Positions 9,186 through 17,687 of a stretch of 64,000 nucleotides of DNA are shown here, one piece after another. Within the stretch, counting starts at the first letter, position 1. Each line of letters opens with the position of its first letter. The stretch comes from Ectopseudomonas alcaliphila. Lineage in GTDB: Bacteria > Pseudomonadota > Gammaproteobacteria > Pseudomonadales > Pseudomonadaceae. Below the pieces are notes generated by a model. It had not been told where the DNA came from. It was given only the letters and a program-made list of their open reading frames with translations, and ran no database searches. Where the stretch lies: positions 930,001 to 994,000 of the forward strand of contig NZ_FNAE01000001.1 in the NCBI RefSeq assembly GCF_900101755.1, written 5' to 3'. Made by a program: the position numbers and the translations under genes.

Positions 9186-10166
9186 TTACTCGACCAGGCC
9201 GAACTCACGACCCAGCTTGCGGTACTCCTCAACCTGACTCTTGACCAGCGCATCCAGCTCCGGCCCTGTCACGTAGTAAGGCAGTACATCGCGGTCGGCC
9301 AGGTAGGCCTGAAAGTCGCTGGAGGCGGCGAGCTTGGCGAAACGCTCCTGCCACCAGGCCACATCTTGCTCTTTCACGTCAGGACCGAGGAAGTAGCCGC
9401 GAATCAGCGGCCACTGGATCTCGTAGCCCTGCTCGCGCGCGGTGGGGATCGAAGCCAGATCGCCGCCAAGGCGCTCTTCGCTGAAGACCGCCAGGGTGCG
9501 GATCTTGTTGCCCTGCTGCGCCCGGATCTCACTGGCGCTGCCGGTGACCAGGCCCACATGGCCGCCCATCAGCGCCATGTAGTGCTCCGCGCCGCCCTCG
9601 AACGCCGCGTAACGCAGCTCGCGCGGATCGACACCCGCAGCGCGGGCCAACAGAGCGATCTTCACCCAGCCCTGCCCACCGACACTGCCACCGCCGCCAA
9701 CCACGATGCTTTTCGGGTCTTTCTTCAGCGCCTGCACCACGTCATCGAGGTTCTTGTAAGGCGAATCGTCACGCACAGCCAAGGTGCCGTAATCGTTGCC
9801 GACGGTGGCCAGCCATTTCACTGCGTTCTCGTCGAAACGACCGTACTTGCCCAGCGCCAGATTGAGCAACGAGGCGCCGGAGAAGGCCACCAAGGTGCCG
9901 GGCTCGGCACGACGGTTGGCGGCGATGGAGTTGTAGGCCACGGCGCCGATGCCGCCAGGCATGTAGGTCACGCGCATCGGCGCCTTGAGCAGGCCTTCAT
10001 CCTTGAAACCGGCCTGGGCCAGCTTGCAGGTCAGGTCGAAACCGCCGCCTGGTTTGCTCGGGGCGATGCACTCCGGACGAGAGGGTTCGCCAGCCAGTAC
10101 CGAGCCACTGGCAAGCAATACGGCGAGGGATAGCGGCAGAATGCGGCGAATGGAGCAGGTGATCAT
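9186..10166 (-). CDS. tctC: Tripartite tricarboxylate transporter substrate-binding protein TctC (Bug family)
   Basis: This is the periplasmic receptor of the transporter, 326 residues. A Sec signal peptide (MITCSIRRILPLSLAVLLASGSVLAG) is followed by a two-lobed type-II binding fold. Family marks include CIAPSKPGGGFDLTCKLAQ near the mature N-terminus, VTYMPGGIGAVAYNSIA, and VGGGGSVGGQGW near residue 150. The GAGGA ribosome site supports the start at 10166. The ligand is unknown; with the neighbouring PrpF-family isomerase, a tri- or dicarboxylate is likely. Confidence 0.92.
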   Translation of the reverse strand: MITCSIRRILPLSLAVLLASGSVLAGEPSRPECIAPSKPGGGFDLTCKLAQAGFKDEGLLKAPMRVTYMPGGIGAVAYNSIAANRRAEPGTLVAFSGASLLNLALGKYGRFDENAVKWLATVGNDYGTLAVRDDSPYKNLDDVVQALKKDPKSIVVGGGGSVGGQGWVKIALLARAAGVDPRELRYAAFEGGAEHYMALMGGHVGLVTGSASEIRAQQGNKIRTLAVFSEERLGGDLASIPTAREQGYEIQWPLIRGYFLGPDVKEQDVAWWQERFAKLAASSDFQAYLADRDVLPYYVTGPELDALVKSQVEEYRKLGREFGLVE

Positions 10167-10207
10167 GATGGGTTCCTCTTATTGGTCTTGTATGTACAGC
10201 CGATGCA

Positions 10208-11458
10208 TTACCAGAGCGGCACGATATAACTCAGGATCAGGCGATTCTCGTCCAGATCACGGACGAAGCTCGACCGGTAGGTGGCGTTTCTCCAGGTCAC
10301 CTTCAGATTCTTCAGCGGGCCATCACCGAAGGCGTAGGCGATATCGGTGTCACGTTCCCACTCACGCCCTTCGCCTACCGCCAGGTCGACCTGATCGCCG
10401 CGCACGTAGCGGGTCATGAAGGTCAGGCCGGGGACGCCGACCTTGGCAAAGTCGAAGTCGTAACGCAGTTGCCAGGAACGCTGGTTGGGGCCGGCAAAAT
10501 CGTTGATCTGCAGGAAGTTGGTCAGGTAAGGCGTGGCCCCGTTGACGTAGGTAAAACCATCGTCACCGAGCATCTTCTGGTAAGCCAGCCCGAGGGCATG
10601 ACCCGCGACGCTGTAGGTGAACATGGCATTGATGGCCCGGTTATCGATATCGCCGACCCGCTCCCGCCCGGCCTCGCTGTTGTTGAAGTAGCGCAGGTCG
10701 CTTTTCAGCTTGCCGGCGCCCAGCGCCAGATTGTGCTGCACGCCGAGGAAGTGCTGGCGATAGACGTCGCTCAGTTCTGCGTAGTGATAACTGGCAAGCA
10801 ACTGCGGGTTGACCGCATAGTCGACACCGCCGAAGCGCAATTCATCACTTTCCGGGCTGCCGCCGAAACGGCCGTTCTTGTTGTTCAGCGTCAGCTTGTC
10901 GGAGCCGGAGACATTGCGCTGCACCACGCGGTCGATCTCACCCAGGGTGAAAGTGGCGCGCTCGAGATCCTTGCTCTGCACCTGCCAGCCCTCGAACGTC
11001 TGAGGCAGCAGACGCGAGTTGCTGTATTGCAGGTAGGGCATCTTCGGCAGCAGCGTACCCACACGCAGCTGGCTTTCGGCGAAACGCACCTTGCCGGTTA
11101 CGCCGAGCTTGCTGTAGTCGTCCTCGGGGCGATTACGGCTGTCACGCGGCAGCAGGTCGGTGCCACTGCGATCCGGTGAAGAGTCGAGCTTGAGGCCCAG
11201 CATGCCGATGGCATCGACGCCGAAACCCACGGTGCCCTGGGTGAAGCCGGACTCCAGGTTGAGAATGAAGCCCTGCGCCCATTCTTCACGCTTGTTCTGC
11301 CCGGCATTCTCACGAAAGTCGCGGTTGAGGTAGAAGTTGCGCAGCTCCAGGCTGGCCTTGCTGTCCTCGATGAAACCGGCGGCGTTGGCACCGACTGCAG
11401 GCAACGCCATGACCGTCATACCGACGACGGAGCAGCTGAGGGATTTTTTTCTTGTCAT
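10208..11458 (-). CDS. OprD-family outer-membrane porin (OpdH-like by context)
   Basis: This is an outer-membrane specific porin of 416 residues. A signal peptide (MTRKKSLSCSVVGMTVMALPAVGANA) leads into AAGFIEDSKASLELRNFYLNRDF, the usual OprD mature N-terminus. The body is made of alternating beta strands and ends in SYIVPLW with a C-terminal aromatic residue needed for barrel assembly. It lies directly upstream of tctC. In P. aeruginosa the porin OpdH is likewise associated with a tct transporter and tricarboxylate uptake, so the same job is inferred here. Confidence 0.92.
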   Translation of the reverse strand: MTRKKSLSCSVVGMTVMALPAVGANAAGFIEDSKASLELRNFYLNRDFRENAGQNKREEWAQGFILNLESGFTQGTVGFGVDAIGMLGLKLDSSPDRSGTDLLPRDSRNRPEDDYSKLGVTGKVRFAESQLRVGTLLPKMPYLQYSNSRLLPQTFEGWQVQSKDLERATFTLGEIDRVVQRNVSGSDKLTLNNKNGRFGGSPESDELRFGGVDYAVNPQLLASYHYAELSDVYRQHFLGVQHNLALGAGKLKSDLRYFNNSEAGRERVGDIDNRAINAMFTYSVAGHALGLAYQKMLGDDGFTYVNGATPYLTNFLQINDFAGPNQRSWQLRYDFDFAKVGVPGLTFMTRYVRGDQVDLAVGEGREWERDTDIAYAFGDGPLKNLKVTWRNATYRSSFVRDLDENRLILSYIVPLW

Positions 11459-11497
11459 TGTGGTTGGCCCTACGGGTGTGGTTGTGGTGAAGCGAAA

Positions 11498-12574
11498 TCA
11501 GGTGCCGGTGCGCCGCAGGCTGGGGATGTACACCTCACCCGAGAACAGACGGCGAGCGGTGCGCACCAGCGAGGCGCGCAGGTGCTCGGGGTTGCCGTCA
11601 GCGGCAGGCTGCAGGGAAACCTCGATCTGCCCGCCCGGATGCTCCAGACGCACCAGCGCCTCGCCTTCGATGGGCGCGATGTCCTGGGCGACGCTGCCGG
11701 GCAGCGCGCAAGCGGTGGCCAGGCCGATGGCCCCGGTGGCGGCGACCGAGCGGTGGCAGTTGTGCGGCATGAAATAACGCACGCTCAGCGTGCCACCATG
11801 TCGCGCCGGGGCCAGCAGCACCGGCTTGGGGATGACCATCTGCGCAACGTCACCGAACCCCATGGCCAGGCCGGCCTGCAGGCGGATGCGTTCCAGGCGC
11901 TGGAGAAAGGCGCTGTCGGCATCCAGTTCGGCCGGCGACTCGTAGCCGGTCTTGCCCAGTGCCTCGGCATGCATCAGCACCATGGGCATGGCCATGTCGA
12001 TACAGGTCACCTGGACACCGTCGAACTCGTCACGCACGCGGCCGGTGGGCAGCAGGCGGCCGGTCTTGGCGCCAGCGGCGTTGAGGAAGGTCAGCTTGAT
12101 CGGCGCGGCAGTGCCGGGCACGCCGTCGATGGCGGTATCGCCGTCATAGCGCACGCGGCCGTTAGGGGTCATCACGTCGGAATCGACGAAGGTGTTGGTG
12201 TTGAGGTTGCGAATGCGCACCCGGGTCATCGGCGAGCCGGCATTGACCAGGCCATGCTCGATGGCGAAAGGGCCGATGGCGCAGAGCATGTTGCCGCAGT
12301 TGGGCGCAGTGTCGACGCGACGCTGGGTGACCATGACCTGCACGAACAGGTAGTCGACATCGGCGTCCGGATGCGGCGAACGACTGACGATCGCCACCTT
12401 GCTGGTCTGCGGGCTGCCGCCACCGATGCCGTCGATTTCCAGCTCGTGGCCAGAGCCCATCAGGCTGAGCAATACCTCGTCGCGCTGTTGCGGGTCCGTG
12501 GGCAGGTGATTGGCCAGAAAGACCGGCCCTTTCGAAGTACCGCCTCGCATAAGTACACAAGGTACCGTCCGCAT
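11498..12574 (-). CDS. PrpF-family isomerase (4-oxalomesaconate tautomerase/GalD-like)
   Basis: This 358-residue protein belongs to the PrpF family (diaminopimelate epimerase fold), whose members shift or isomerise double bonds in small tricarboxylates such as methylaconitate or 4-oxalomesaconate. Family motifs are MRGGTSKGPVF at the N-terminus, the Lys near residue 59 in GGGSPQTSKVAIV, Cys93 in APNCGNMLCAIGPF, and HNCHRSVAATGAIG in the second half. It opens the leftward operon and is divergent from a LysR gene. GalD-like function (gallate pathway) is possible, but no gallate ring-cleavage gene is in the window, so the substrate stays open. Confidence 0.87.
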   Translation of the reverse strand: MRTVPCVLMRGGTSKGPVFLANHLPTDPQQRDEVLLSLMGSGHELEIDGIGGGSPQTSKVAIVSRSPHPDADVDYLFVQVMVTQRRVDTAPNCGNMLCAIGPFAIEHGLVNAGSPMTRVRIRNLNTNTFVDSDVMTPNGRVRYDGDTAIDGVPGTAAPIKLTFLNAAGAKTGRLLPTGRVRDEFDGVQVTCIDMAMPMVLMHAEALGKTGYESPAELDADSAFLQRLERIRLQAGLAMGFGDVAQMVIPKPVLLAPARHGGTLSVRYFMPHNCHRSVAATGAIGLATACALPGSVAQDIAPIEGEALVRLEHPGGQIEVSLQPAADGNPEHLRASLVRTARRLFSGEVYIPSLRRTGT

Positions 12575-12631
12575 GATGCCTCCAACGCAATAAAACCAGT
12601 GATTGTTGCTTTGCGTCGATTATGAGGAGCG

Positions 12632-12680
12632 GATATTTATTCTGTAAAATGCATATATTTCGATATTTATTCCATTTTAC
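12632..12680. promoter_or_regulatory. Candidate LysR operator between prpF-like gene and LysR gene
   Basis: In the AT-rich divergent intergenic region (12575-12786), GATATTTATTC occurs at 12632-12642 and again at 12662-12672, exactly 30 bp apart. Each copy is followed by one arm of an inverted repeat, GTAAAATG (12644-12651) and CATTTTAC (12673-12680). A pair of same-face half sites of this kind fits a tetrameric LysR-type regulator. The binding itself is inferred. Confidence 0.6.
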
Positions 12681-12786
12681 GCATTAATGCATACGCGTAT
12701 TTCCCCGCTTGCCAGTCCTGAGCCGAAAGACTAGGGTTCATTGCTAACTTTCAAACAAAAATACGCACGACTGATAACCCAAGCGC

Positions 12787-13719
12787 ATGAATTACGAACT
12801 GCAAGACATCCGCGCTTTCGTGAAAATCGCCGAGTTCGGCAACTTTCACGAGGCCGCCAACGCCATCCATCTGTCGCAGCCGGCACTGACACGACGCATG
12901 CAGAAGCTGGAAGAAAGCCTCGGCATCCAGTTGCTGGACCGCACCACGCGCCGCGTCAGCCTGACGGCCGTGGGCCGGGATTTTCTGCCCAAGGCACAGC
13001 GCCTGCTGGACGATTTCGAGCGTTCGATCCTCGGCATCCGCGAACTGGCCGAGCGCCAGTCCGGCCAGGTCACCCTCGCCTGCATCCCGACCGCAGCCTT
13101 CTACTTCCTGCCGACGGTGATCCGTACCTTCAACCTGCAGTACCCGAAGATCCGCATCCGTATCCTCGACCTCAGCGCTCACGAGGGGCTGGAAGCGGTG
13201 ATTCGCGGCGAAGCGGATTTCGGCATCAACATGCAGAGCGGACAGAGCGCGGAAATCGACTTCACCCCGCTGGTCAACGAGCCCTTCGTGCTCGCCTGCC
13301 GGCGCGACCACCCCCTGGCCAAGCAGCCGGAAGTGGCCTGGCGCGAGCTCAGCGACTACCGCCTGATCGGCGTCGGCCGCCTCAGTGGCAACCGCGTGCT
13401 GCTCGATCACGGCCTGGCCCATCTCGACTGGCGCCCGAGCTGGTTCTACGAAGTGCAGCACCTTTCGACCTCACTGGGCATGGTCGAAGCCGGCCTGGGC
13501 ATCGCTGCCCTCCCCAGCCTGGCGATGCCGGCCGAAGACCATCCGATTCTGGTCAGCCGGCCGCTGGTCGATCCGGTGATCAGCCGCACCCTGGGCCTGG
13601 TGCGCCGCCGCGGCTCTTCGCTGTCGCCGGCAGCGGAACAGTTCGTCGAAACCCTGCTGCGGCAATGGCCGAGCTACACCTCCATCGGCACCAGCAGCCC
13701 CACCGAACTCGACAGCTGA
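12787..13719 (+). CDS. LysR-type transcriptional regulator of the tct/prpF-like operon
   Basis: This is a 310-residue LysR regulator. The N-terminal winged helix-turn-helix is clear (FVKIAEFGNFHEAANAIHLS followed by QPALTRRMQKLEESLG). The C-terminal effector-binding domain starts near residue 92 (GQVTLACIPTAAFYFLP). It is transcribed away from the PrpF-family gene, which is the usual arrangement of a LysR regulator and its target operon. The inducer is probably the transported acid or a metabolite of it, by analogy only. Confidence 0.9.
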   Translation: MNYELQDIRAFVKIAEFGNFHEAANAIHLSQPALTRRMQKLEESLGIQLLDRTTRRVSLTAVGRDFLPKAQRLLDDFERSILGIRELAERQSGQVTLACIPTAAFYFLPTVIRTFNLQYPKIRIRILDLSAHEGLEAVIRGEADFGINMQSGQSAEIDFTPLVNEPFVLACRRDHPLAKQPEVAWRELSDYRLIGVGRLSGNRVLLDHGLAHLDWRPSWFYEVQHLSTSLGMVEAGLGIAALPSLAMPAEDHPILVSRPLVDPVISRTLGLVRRRGSSLSPAAEQFVETLLRQWPSYTSIGTSSPTELDS

Positions 13720-13848
13720 GCCCTCGCTCGGACCGGCGTTGCACTCGCCGCCGGTCCGGCGCGCCTTCATCGCCAGCAGCCAAGCAAGACAGACCGCCGA
13801 AAACCCGGATAATGGCGGCCATTTTGTTTCGCTCGCTGGTACTGCCCC

Positions 13849-16047
13849 ATGGAAATCAAGGTCAACTTTCTCGACAACCTGCGCCTGGAGGCCAAGTTCG
13901 ACGACTTCACGGTGATCGCCGATCAACCGATCCGCTACAAGGGCGACGGTTCGGCGCCGGGGCCGTTCGACTATTTCCTGGCTTCGTCGGCGCTGTGCGC
14001 AGCGTACTTCGTCAAGCTGTACTGCCAGACCCGCGACATCCCCACCGAGAACATTCGCCTGTCGCAGAACAACATCGTCGACCCGGAGAACCGCTACGCG
14101 CAGATCTTCAAGATCCAGGTCGAGCTGCCGGCGGACATTTCCGAGAAGGACCGACAGGGCATCCTGCGCTCGATCGACCGCTGCACCGTGAAGAAGGTGG
14201 TGCAGCAGGGCCCCGAGTTCATCATCGAGGAGGTGGAAAACCTCGACGCCGATGCCCAGGCACTGCTGATGCCGGTGAGTGACACCACCACCTACATCCC
14301 GGGCAAGGACCTGCCGCTGGAGCAGACCATCGCCAATATGTCGGGCATCCTCGCGGAGCTCGGGATGAAGATCGAGATCGCCTCCTGGCGCAATATCGTG
14401 CCCAACGTCTGGTCGCTGCACATTCGCGATGCGCAGTCGAACCTGTGCTTCACCAACGGCAAGGGCGCAACCAAGGAAAGCGCCCTGGCCTCGGCCCTCG
14501 GCGAGTTCATCGAGCGGCTGAACTGCAACTTCTTCTACAACGACCAGTTCTGGGGCGAAGACATCGCGGGCGCCGAGTTCGTCCACTACCCCAACGAGCG
14601 CTGGTTCAAGCCGGGCCCGAAGGATGCGCTGCCCGAAGAGATCCTCGACGAGCACTGCCGGGCCATCTTCGATCCGGACGGCGAACTGCGCGGCTCGCAC
14701 CTGTTCGACACCAACTCGGGCAACACCGCACGCGGCATCTGCTCGCTGCCGTTCGTGCGCCGCAGCGATGGCGAGACGGTGTATTTCCCGTCCAACCTGA
14801 TCGAGAACCTGTACCTGTCCAACGGCATGAGCGCCGGCAACACACTGGCCGAGGCCCAGGTGCAGTGCCTGTCGGAGATCTTCGAGCGGGCGGTGAAACG
14901 CGAGATCCTCGAAGGCGAGCTGTGCCTGCCGGACGTGCCGCAGGAGGTGCTGGCCAAGTACCCGGGCATCGTCGCCGGCATCCAGGGCCTGGAGGAACAG
15001 GGCTTCCCGGTGCTGGTGAAGGATGCCTCGCTCGGCGGCGAATTCCCGGTGATGTGCGTGACCCTGATGAACCCTCGCACCGGCGGCGTGTTCGCCTCCT
15101 TCGGAGCGCACCCGAGCCTGGAAGTGGCGCTGGAGCGCAGCCTCACCGAACTGCTCCAGGGGCGCAGCTTCGAAGGCCTGAATGACCTGCCGCAGCCGAC
15201 CTTCGACAGCCTGGCGCTGACCGAGCCGAACAACTTCGTCGAGCACTTCATCGACTCCAGCGGCGTGGTGTCCTGGCGCTTCTTCGGCGCCACGCCGGAC
15301 TTCGAGTTCGTCGAGTGGGACTTCTCCGGCGAAGGCGCCGACTCCAACGAGCAGGAGGCCGCGACCCTGTTCGGCATCCTCGAGGCCATGGGCAAGGAAG
15401 TCTACGTGGCCACCTTTGATGACCTAGGCGCCAACGCCTGCCGCATCCTGGTGCCGGGCTACTCGGAGATCTACCCGGTCGAGGACCTGATCTGGGACAA
15501 CACCAACAAGGCGCTGCTGTTCCGCAAGGACATCCTCAACCTGCACGCCCTGAGCGACCGCGAACTGAAGTCGCTGCTGCGCAACCTCAACAACACCGAG
15601 GTCGACGACTACACCGACATCACCACGCTGATCGGCATCGAGTTCGACGACAACACGGTGTGGGGCCAGCTGACCATTCTCGAGCTGAAGCTGTTGATCA
15701 ACCTGGCGCTGAAGAAATACGACGACGCCAAGGAGCTGGTCGAGGCCTTCCTGCAGTACAACGACAACACCGTCGAGCGCGGCCTGTTCTACCAGGCGGT
15801 CAACGCCGTGCTGGAGATCCAGCTGGACGACGATCTGGAGCTGGCCAACTTCGAGCACAACCTGCGGCGCATGTTCGGCAACGAGCGCATGGACGCGGTG
15901 ATCGGCTCGGTGGACGGCAGCGTGCGCTTCCATGGCCTGACCCCGACCAGCATGAAGCTCGAAGGCCTGGACAAGCACCTGCGCCTGATCGACAGCTACA
16001 AGAAACTGCACGCTGCGCGCGCCAAAGCAGCGGGCCTGGCCGGCTGA
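13849..16047 (+). CDS. OsmC-YcaO fusion protein
   Basis: This 732-residue protein joins two domains. Residues about 1-135 are OsmC-like, with both redox cysteines in place: C50 in FDYFLASSALCAAYF and C112 in SIDRCTVKKVV. Residues about 150-560 are a YcaO domain with the ATP-binding glutamates E219 and E222 in KESALASALGEFIERL and a second ligand motif around QVQCLSEIFERAVKREI (about 335-355). The last 170 residues are helical, as in E. coli YcaO. YcaO domains activate amide backbones with ATP; E. coli YcaO has been linked to RimO-dependent modification of ribosomal protein S12. No peptide precursor gene is visible nearby, so the housekeeping type is more likely than natural-product synthesis. 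Confidence 0.9.
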   Translation: MEIKVNFLDNLRLEAKFDDFTVIADQPIRYKGDGSAPGPFDYFLASSALCAAYFVKLYCQTRDIPTENIRLSQNNIVDPENRYAQIFKIQVELPADISEKDRQGILRSIDRCTVKKVVQQGPEFIIEEVENLDADAQALLMPVSDTTTYIPGKDLPLEQTIANMSGILAELGMKIEIASWRNIVPNVWSLHIRDAQSNLCFTNGKGATKESALASALGEFIERLNCNFFYNDQFWGEDIAGAEFVHYPNERWFKPGPKDALPEEILDEHCRAIFDPDGELRGSHLFDTNSGNTARGICSLPFVRRSDGETVYFPSNLIENLYLSNGMSAGNTLAEAQVQCLSEIFERAVKREILEGELCLPDVPQEVLAKYPGIVAGIQGLEEQGFPVLVKDASLGGEFPVMCVTLMNPRTGGVFASFGAHPSLEVALERSLTELLQGRSFEGLNDLPQPTFDSLALTEPNNFVEHFIDSSGVVSWRFFGATPDFEFVEWDFSGEGADSNEQEAATLFGILEAMGKEVYVATFDDLGANACRILVPGYSEIYPVEDLIWDNTNKALLFRKDILNLHALSDRELKSLLRNLNNTEVDDYTDITTLIGIEFDDNTVWGQLTILELKLLINLALKKYDDAKELVEAFLQYNDNTVERGLFYQAVNAVLEIQLDDDLELANFEHNLRRMFGNERMDAVIGSVDGSVRFHGLTPTSMKLEGLDKHLRLIDSYKKLHAARAKAAGLAG

Positions 16048-16049
16048 GC

Positions 16050-16643
16050 ATGGCCAGCGAGCACCCTGCCCAGGGCGTGGCCGCACTGATGTTGGCGGCC
16101 GGGTACAGCCGCCGCTTCGGTGCCGACAAGCGCCGGCTCGTGCTCGACGACGGCCGCTCGCTGCTGGCAGCCAGCCTGGCACTGCCCTGTTCGATGCTCG
16201 AAGAAGTCTGGCTGGTGCTGCGCCAGGACGAGTCCATCACGGAGCTGGGATTACCCGCCAGCATCAAGCTCGTCCAGCATCCGCTAACGGCCCAGGGCAT
16301 GGGCCACAGCCTGGCCGCAGGCGCCGAGCGACTGCTGGTCGAATCCGACGCTGATTCCGTGGCGATCTTTCTCGCCGATATGCCGCTGATCCGTCGCGAC
16401 AGTCTGGAAACTCTGCTCACCTACGCCAACGCAGACAAAATCGTACTGCCCAGCTACCAGGGCAAACGCGGCCATCCGGTGCTGTTCGGCCGCGATTTCT
16501 GGCCACAACTTGCCGCACTGAGCGGCGATGCCGGCGCCAAGACCGTGCTGCAGCACAACGCCGAAGCCGTACAGATCATCGAGCTGGACGATCCTGGCGT
16601 ACTGCAGGACATCGACACCCCGGCAGACCTGATTCAGCTCTAG
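16050..16643 (+). CDS. MobA/MocA-like nucleotidyltransferase
   Basis: This is a 197-residue NTP transferase-like protein with the signature LMLAAGYSRRFGADKRRL (residues about 13-30) and the metal-binding motif AIFLADMPLI near 108. The C-terminal stretch GHPVLFGRDFWPQLAALSGDAGAK matches molybdenum cofactor cytidylyl/guanylyltransferases such as MocA and MobA. It starts 2 nt after the stop of the OsmC-YcaO gene, so the two are almost certainly cotranscribed. No molybdoenzyme gene is near. The start ATG at 16050 is the first that leaves the nucleotide-binding motif intact. Confidence 0.85.
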   Translation: MASEHPAQGVAALMLAAGYSRRFGADKRRLVLDDGRSLLAASLALPCSMLEEVWLVLRQDESITELGLPASIKLVQHPLTAQGMGHSLAAGAERLLVESDADSVAIFLADMPLIRRDSLETLLTYANADKIVLPSYQGKRGHPVLFGRDFWPQLAALSGDAGAKTVLQHNAEAVQIIELDDPGVLQDIDTPADLIQL

Positions 16644-16647
16644 ATTC

Positions 16648-16700
16648 GTAGGGCGGGTGCAACCCGCCACAACGCAGGTGGCGGGTTTCACCCGCCCTAC
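16648..16700. repeat. GTAG-headed palindromic pair (GTAGGGCGGG type)
   Basis: Two 23-base arms (16648-16670 and 16678-16700) are inverted copies with small differences, both beginning GTAGGGCGGGT when read inward. The right end supplies the TAG stop codon of the LysR gene at 16697. This looks like a bipartite REP-type element. Confidence 0.75.
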
Positions 16701-17581
16701 TGCCCAGCCTGACGCAACAACACCTCACTCAAGGCCTGCGCCGCGCTGGACAGCTGGCGCCCGGCCTGGTGCAGCAGGCCGACGCGACGCGACACCTGCG
16801 GCTCGCTCAGCGGCAGGCAGCGGGCGCCCAGTTCTTCCATCTGCTGCCGGCACAGTTGCGGTACGGCGCTGACGCCAAGGCCTTCGGCAACCATACGGCC
16901 GACCGTCACCAACTGATGGCTCTCGAACGCCACCGGCAGTCTGCCGTGGCGGGCGATCACGCTGTCCTCCAGCAGCAGGCGCACCGCCGAAGGGCGTTGC
17001 AGGGTGATGAAGGGTTGCTCCAGCAATTGCGCCCAGATCAGCGCGGCTTGCTCGGCCAGCTCGCTATCTGCTGGCACCACGGCGACGAAACGATCCTCGT
17101 ACAGCGGTGTGAACTGCAGGCCATCGAGGGTCGCCGGTTCGAAGGCGATGCCCAGCTCGACACGGCCGTCGCGCACCATCTCCATCACCTGCTCGTTGAT
17201 CACGTCATGCACCGCCACGTTGACCCGTGGGTAGGCGTCGCGAAAGGCGCGCAGCGCCGCCGGCAGGCGGTTGCCGGCGAACGACGGCATGGCCGCCACC
17301 GCCACCTTGCCCATCTGCAGGGTGAAGTGCTGGCGCAGCAGGTCCTCGGCGTTGTCCCAGTCGGCCAGCAGACGCACGGCGATGGGCAGCAGCGTCTCAC
17401 CCTCAGGGGTCAACGCCACGCTGCGGGTGGTGCGCACCAGCAACTGGCCGCCAAGCGATTGCTCCAGGTTCTTGATCGCCAGGCTCAGCGCCGGCTGCGA
17501 CAGGTGCAGGCGCTCGCAGGCCTGGGCGAAACTCAGGCTCTGCGCCACGGCGAGAAAAGCGCGTAGCTGCTTGACGGTCAT
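16697..17581 (-). CDS. dhcR: LysR-type regulator, DhcR-like
   Basis: This is a LysR regulator of 294 residues using ATG at 17581 (MTVKQLRAFLAVAQSLSFAQACERLHLSQPALS); a longer in-frame start would add an untypical hydrophobic stretch. The effector domain begins near KVAVAAMPSFAGNRLP. It is divergent from a 3-keto acid CoA-transferase gene pair, the same arrangement as dhcR-dhcA-dhcB in P. aeruginosa as I remember it, so regulation of that pair is likely. Its TAG stop lies inside a GTAG-headed palindrome. Confidence 0.8.
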   Translation of the reverse strand: MTVKQLRAFLAVAQSLSFAQACERLHLSQPALSLAIKNLEQSLGGQLLVRTTRSVALTPEGETLLPIAVRLLADWDNAEDLLRQHFTLQMGKVAVAAMPSFAGNRLPAALRAFRDAYPRVNVAVHDVINEQVMEMVRDGRVELGIAFEPATLDGLQFTPLYEDRFVAVVPADSELAEQAALIWAQLLEQPFITLQRPSAVRLLLEDSVIARHGRLPVAFESHQLVTVGRMVAEGLGVSAVPQLCRQQMEELGARCLPLSEPQVSRRVGLLHQAGRQLSSAAQALSEVLLRQAGQ

Positions 17582-17605
17582 TGATTTATTTACCTGATCA
17601 ATCAA
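17581..17605. promoter_or_regulatory. Candidate DhcR operator (inverted repeat)
   Basis: TTGATT (17581-17586) and AATCAA (17600-17605) form an inverted repeat in an AT-rich stretch. It touches the start codon of the LysR gene and lies about 85 bp upstream of dhcA. This fits an autoregulatory LysR site; it is a pattern match only. Confidence 0.4.
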
Positions 17606-17687
17606 GAGGAAAAACAAACTTAACAAATAAGCCCATAGCGCAGAAGCTTGGCCTCACCCCAGATAACAACAAAAGAGGCAGCCTCGA

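Noticed and set aside
11498..13719. Gallate degradation cluster because of the GalD-like protein
   Set aside because: No gallate dioxygenase, OMA hydratase or CHA aldolase gene is present, so the PrpF-family gene alone does not support it.
13849..16643. Thiazole/oxazole-modified peptide gene cluster around YcaO
   Set aside because: No precursor peptide, E1-like partner, dehydrogenase or exporter is nearby, and the helical C-terminus matches the housekeeping type of YcaO.
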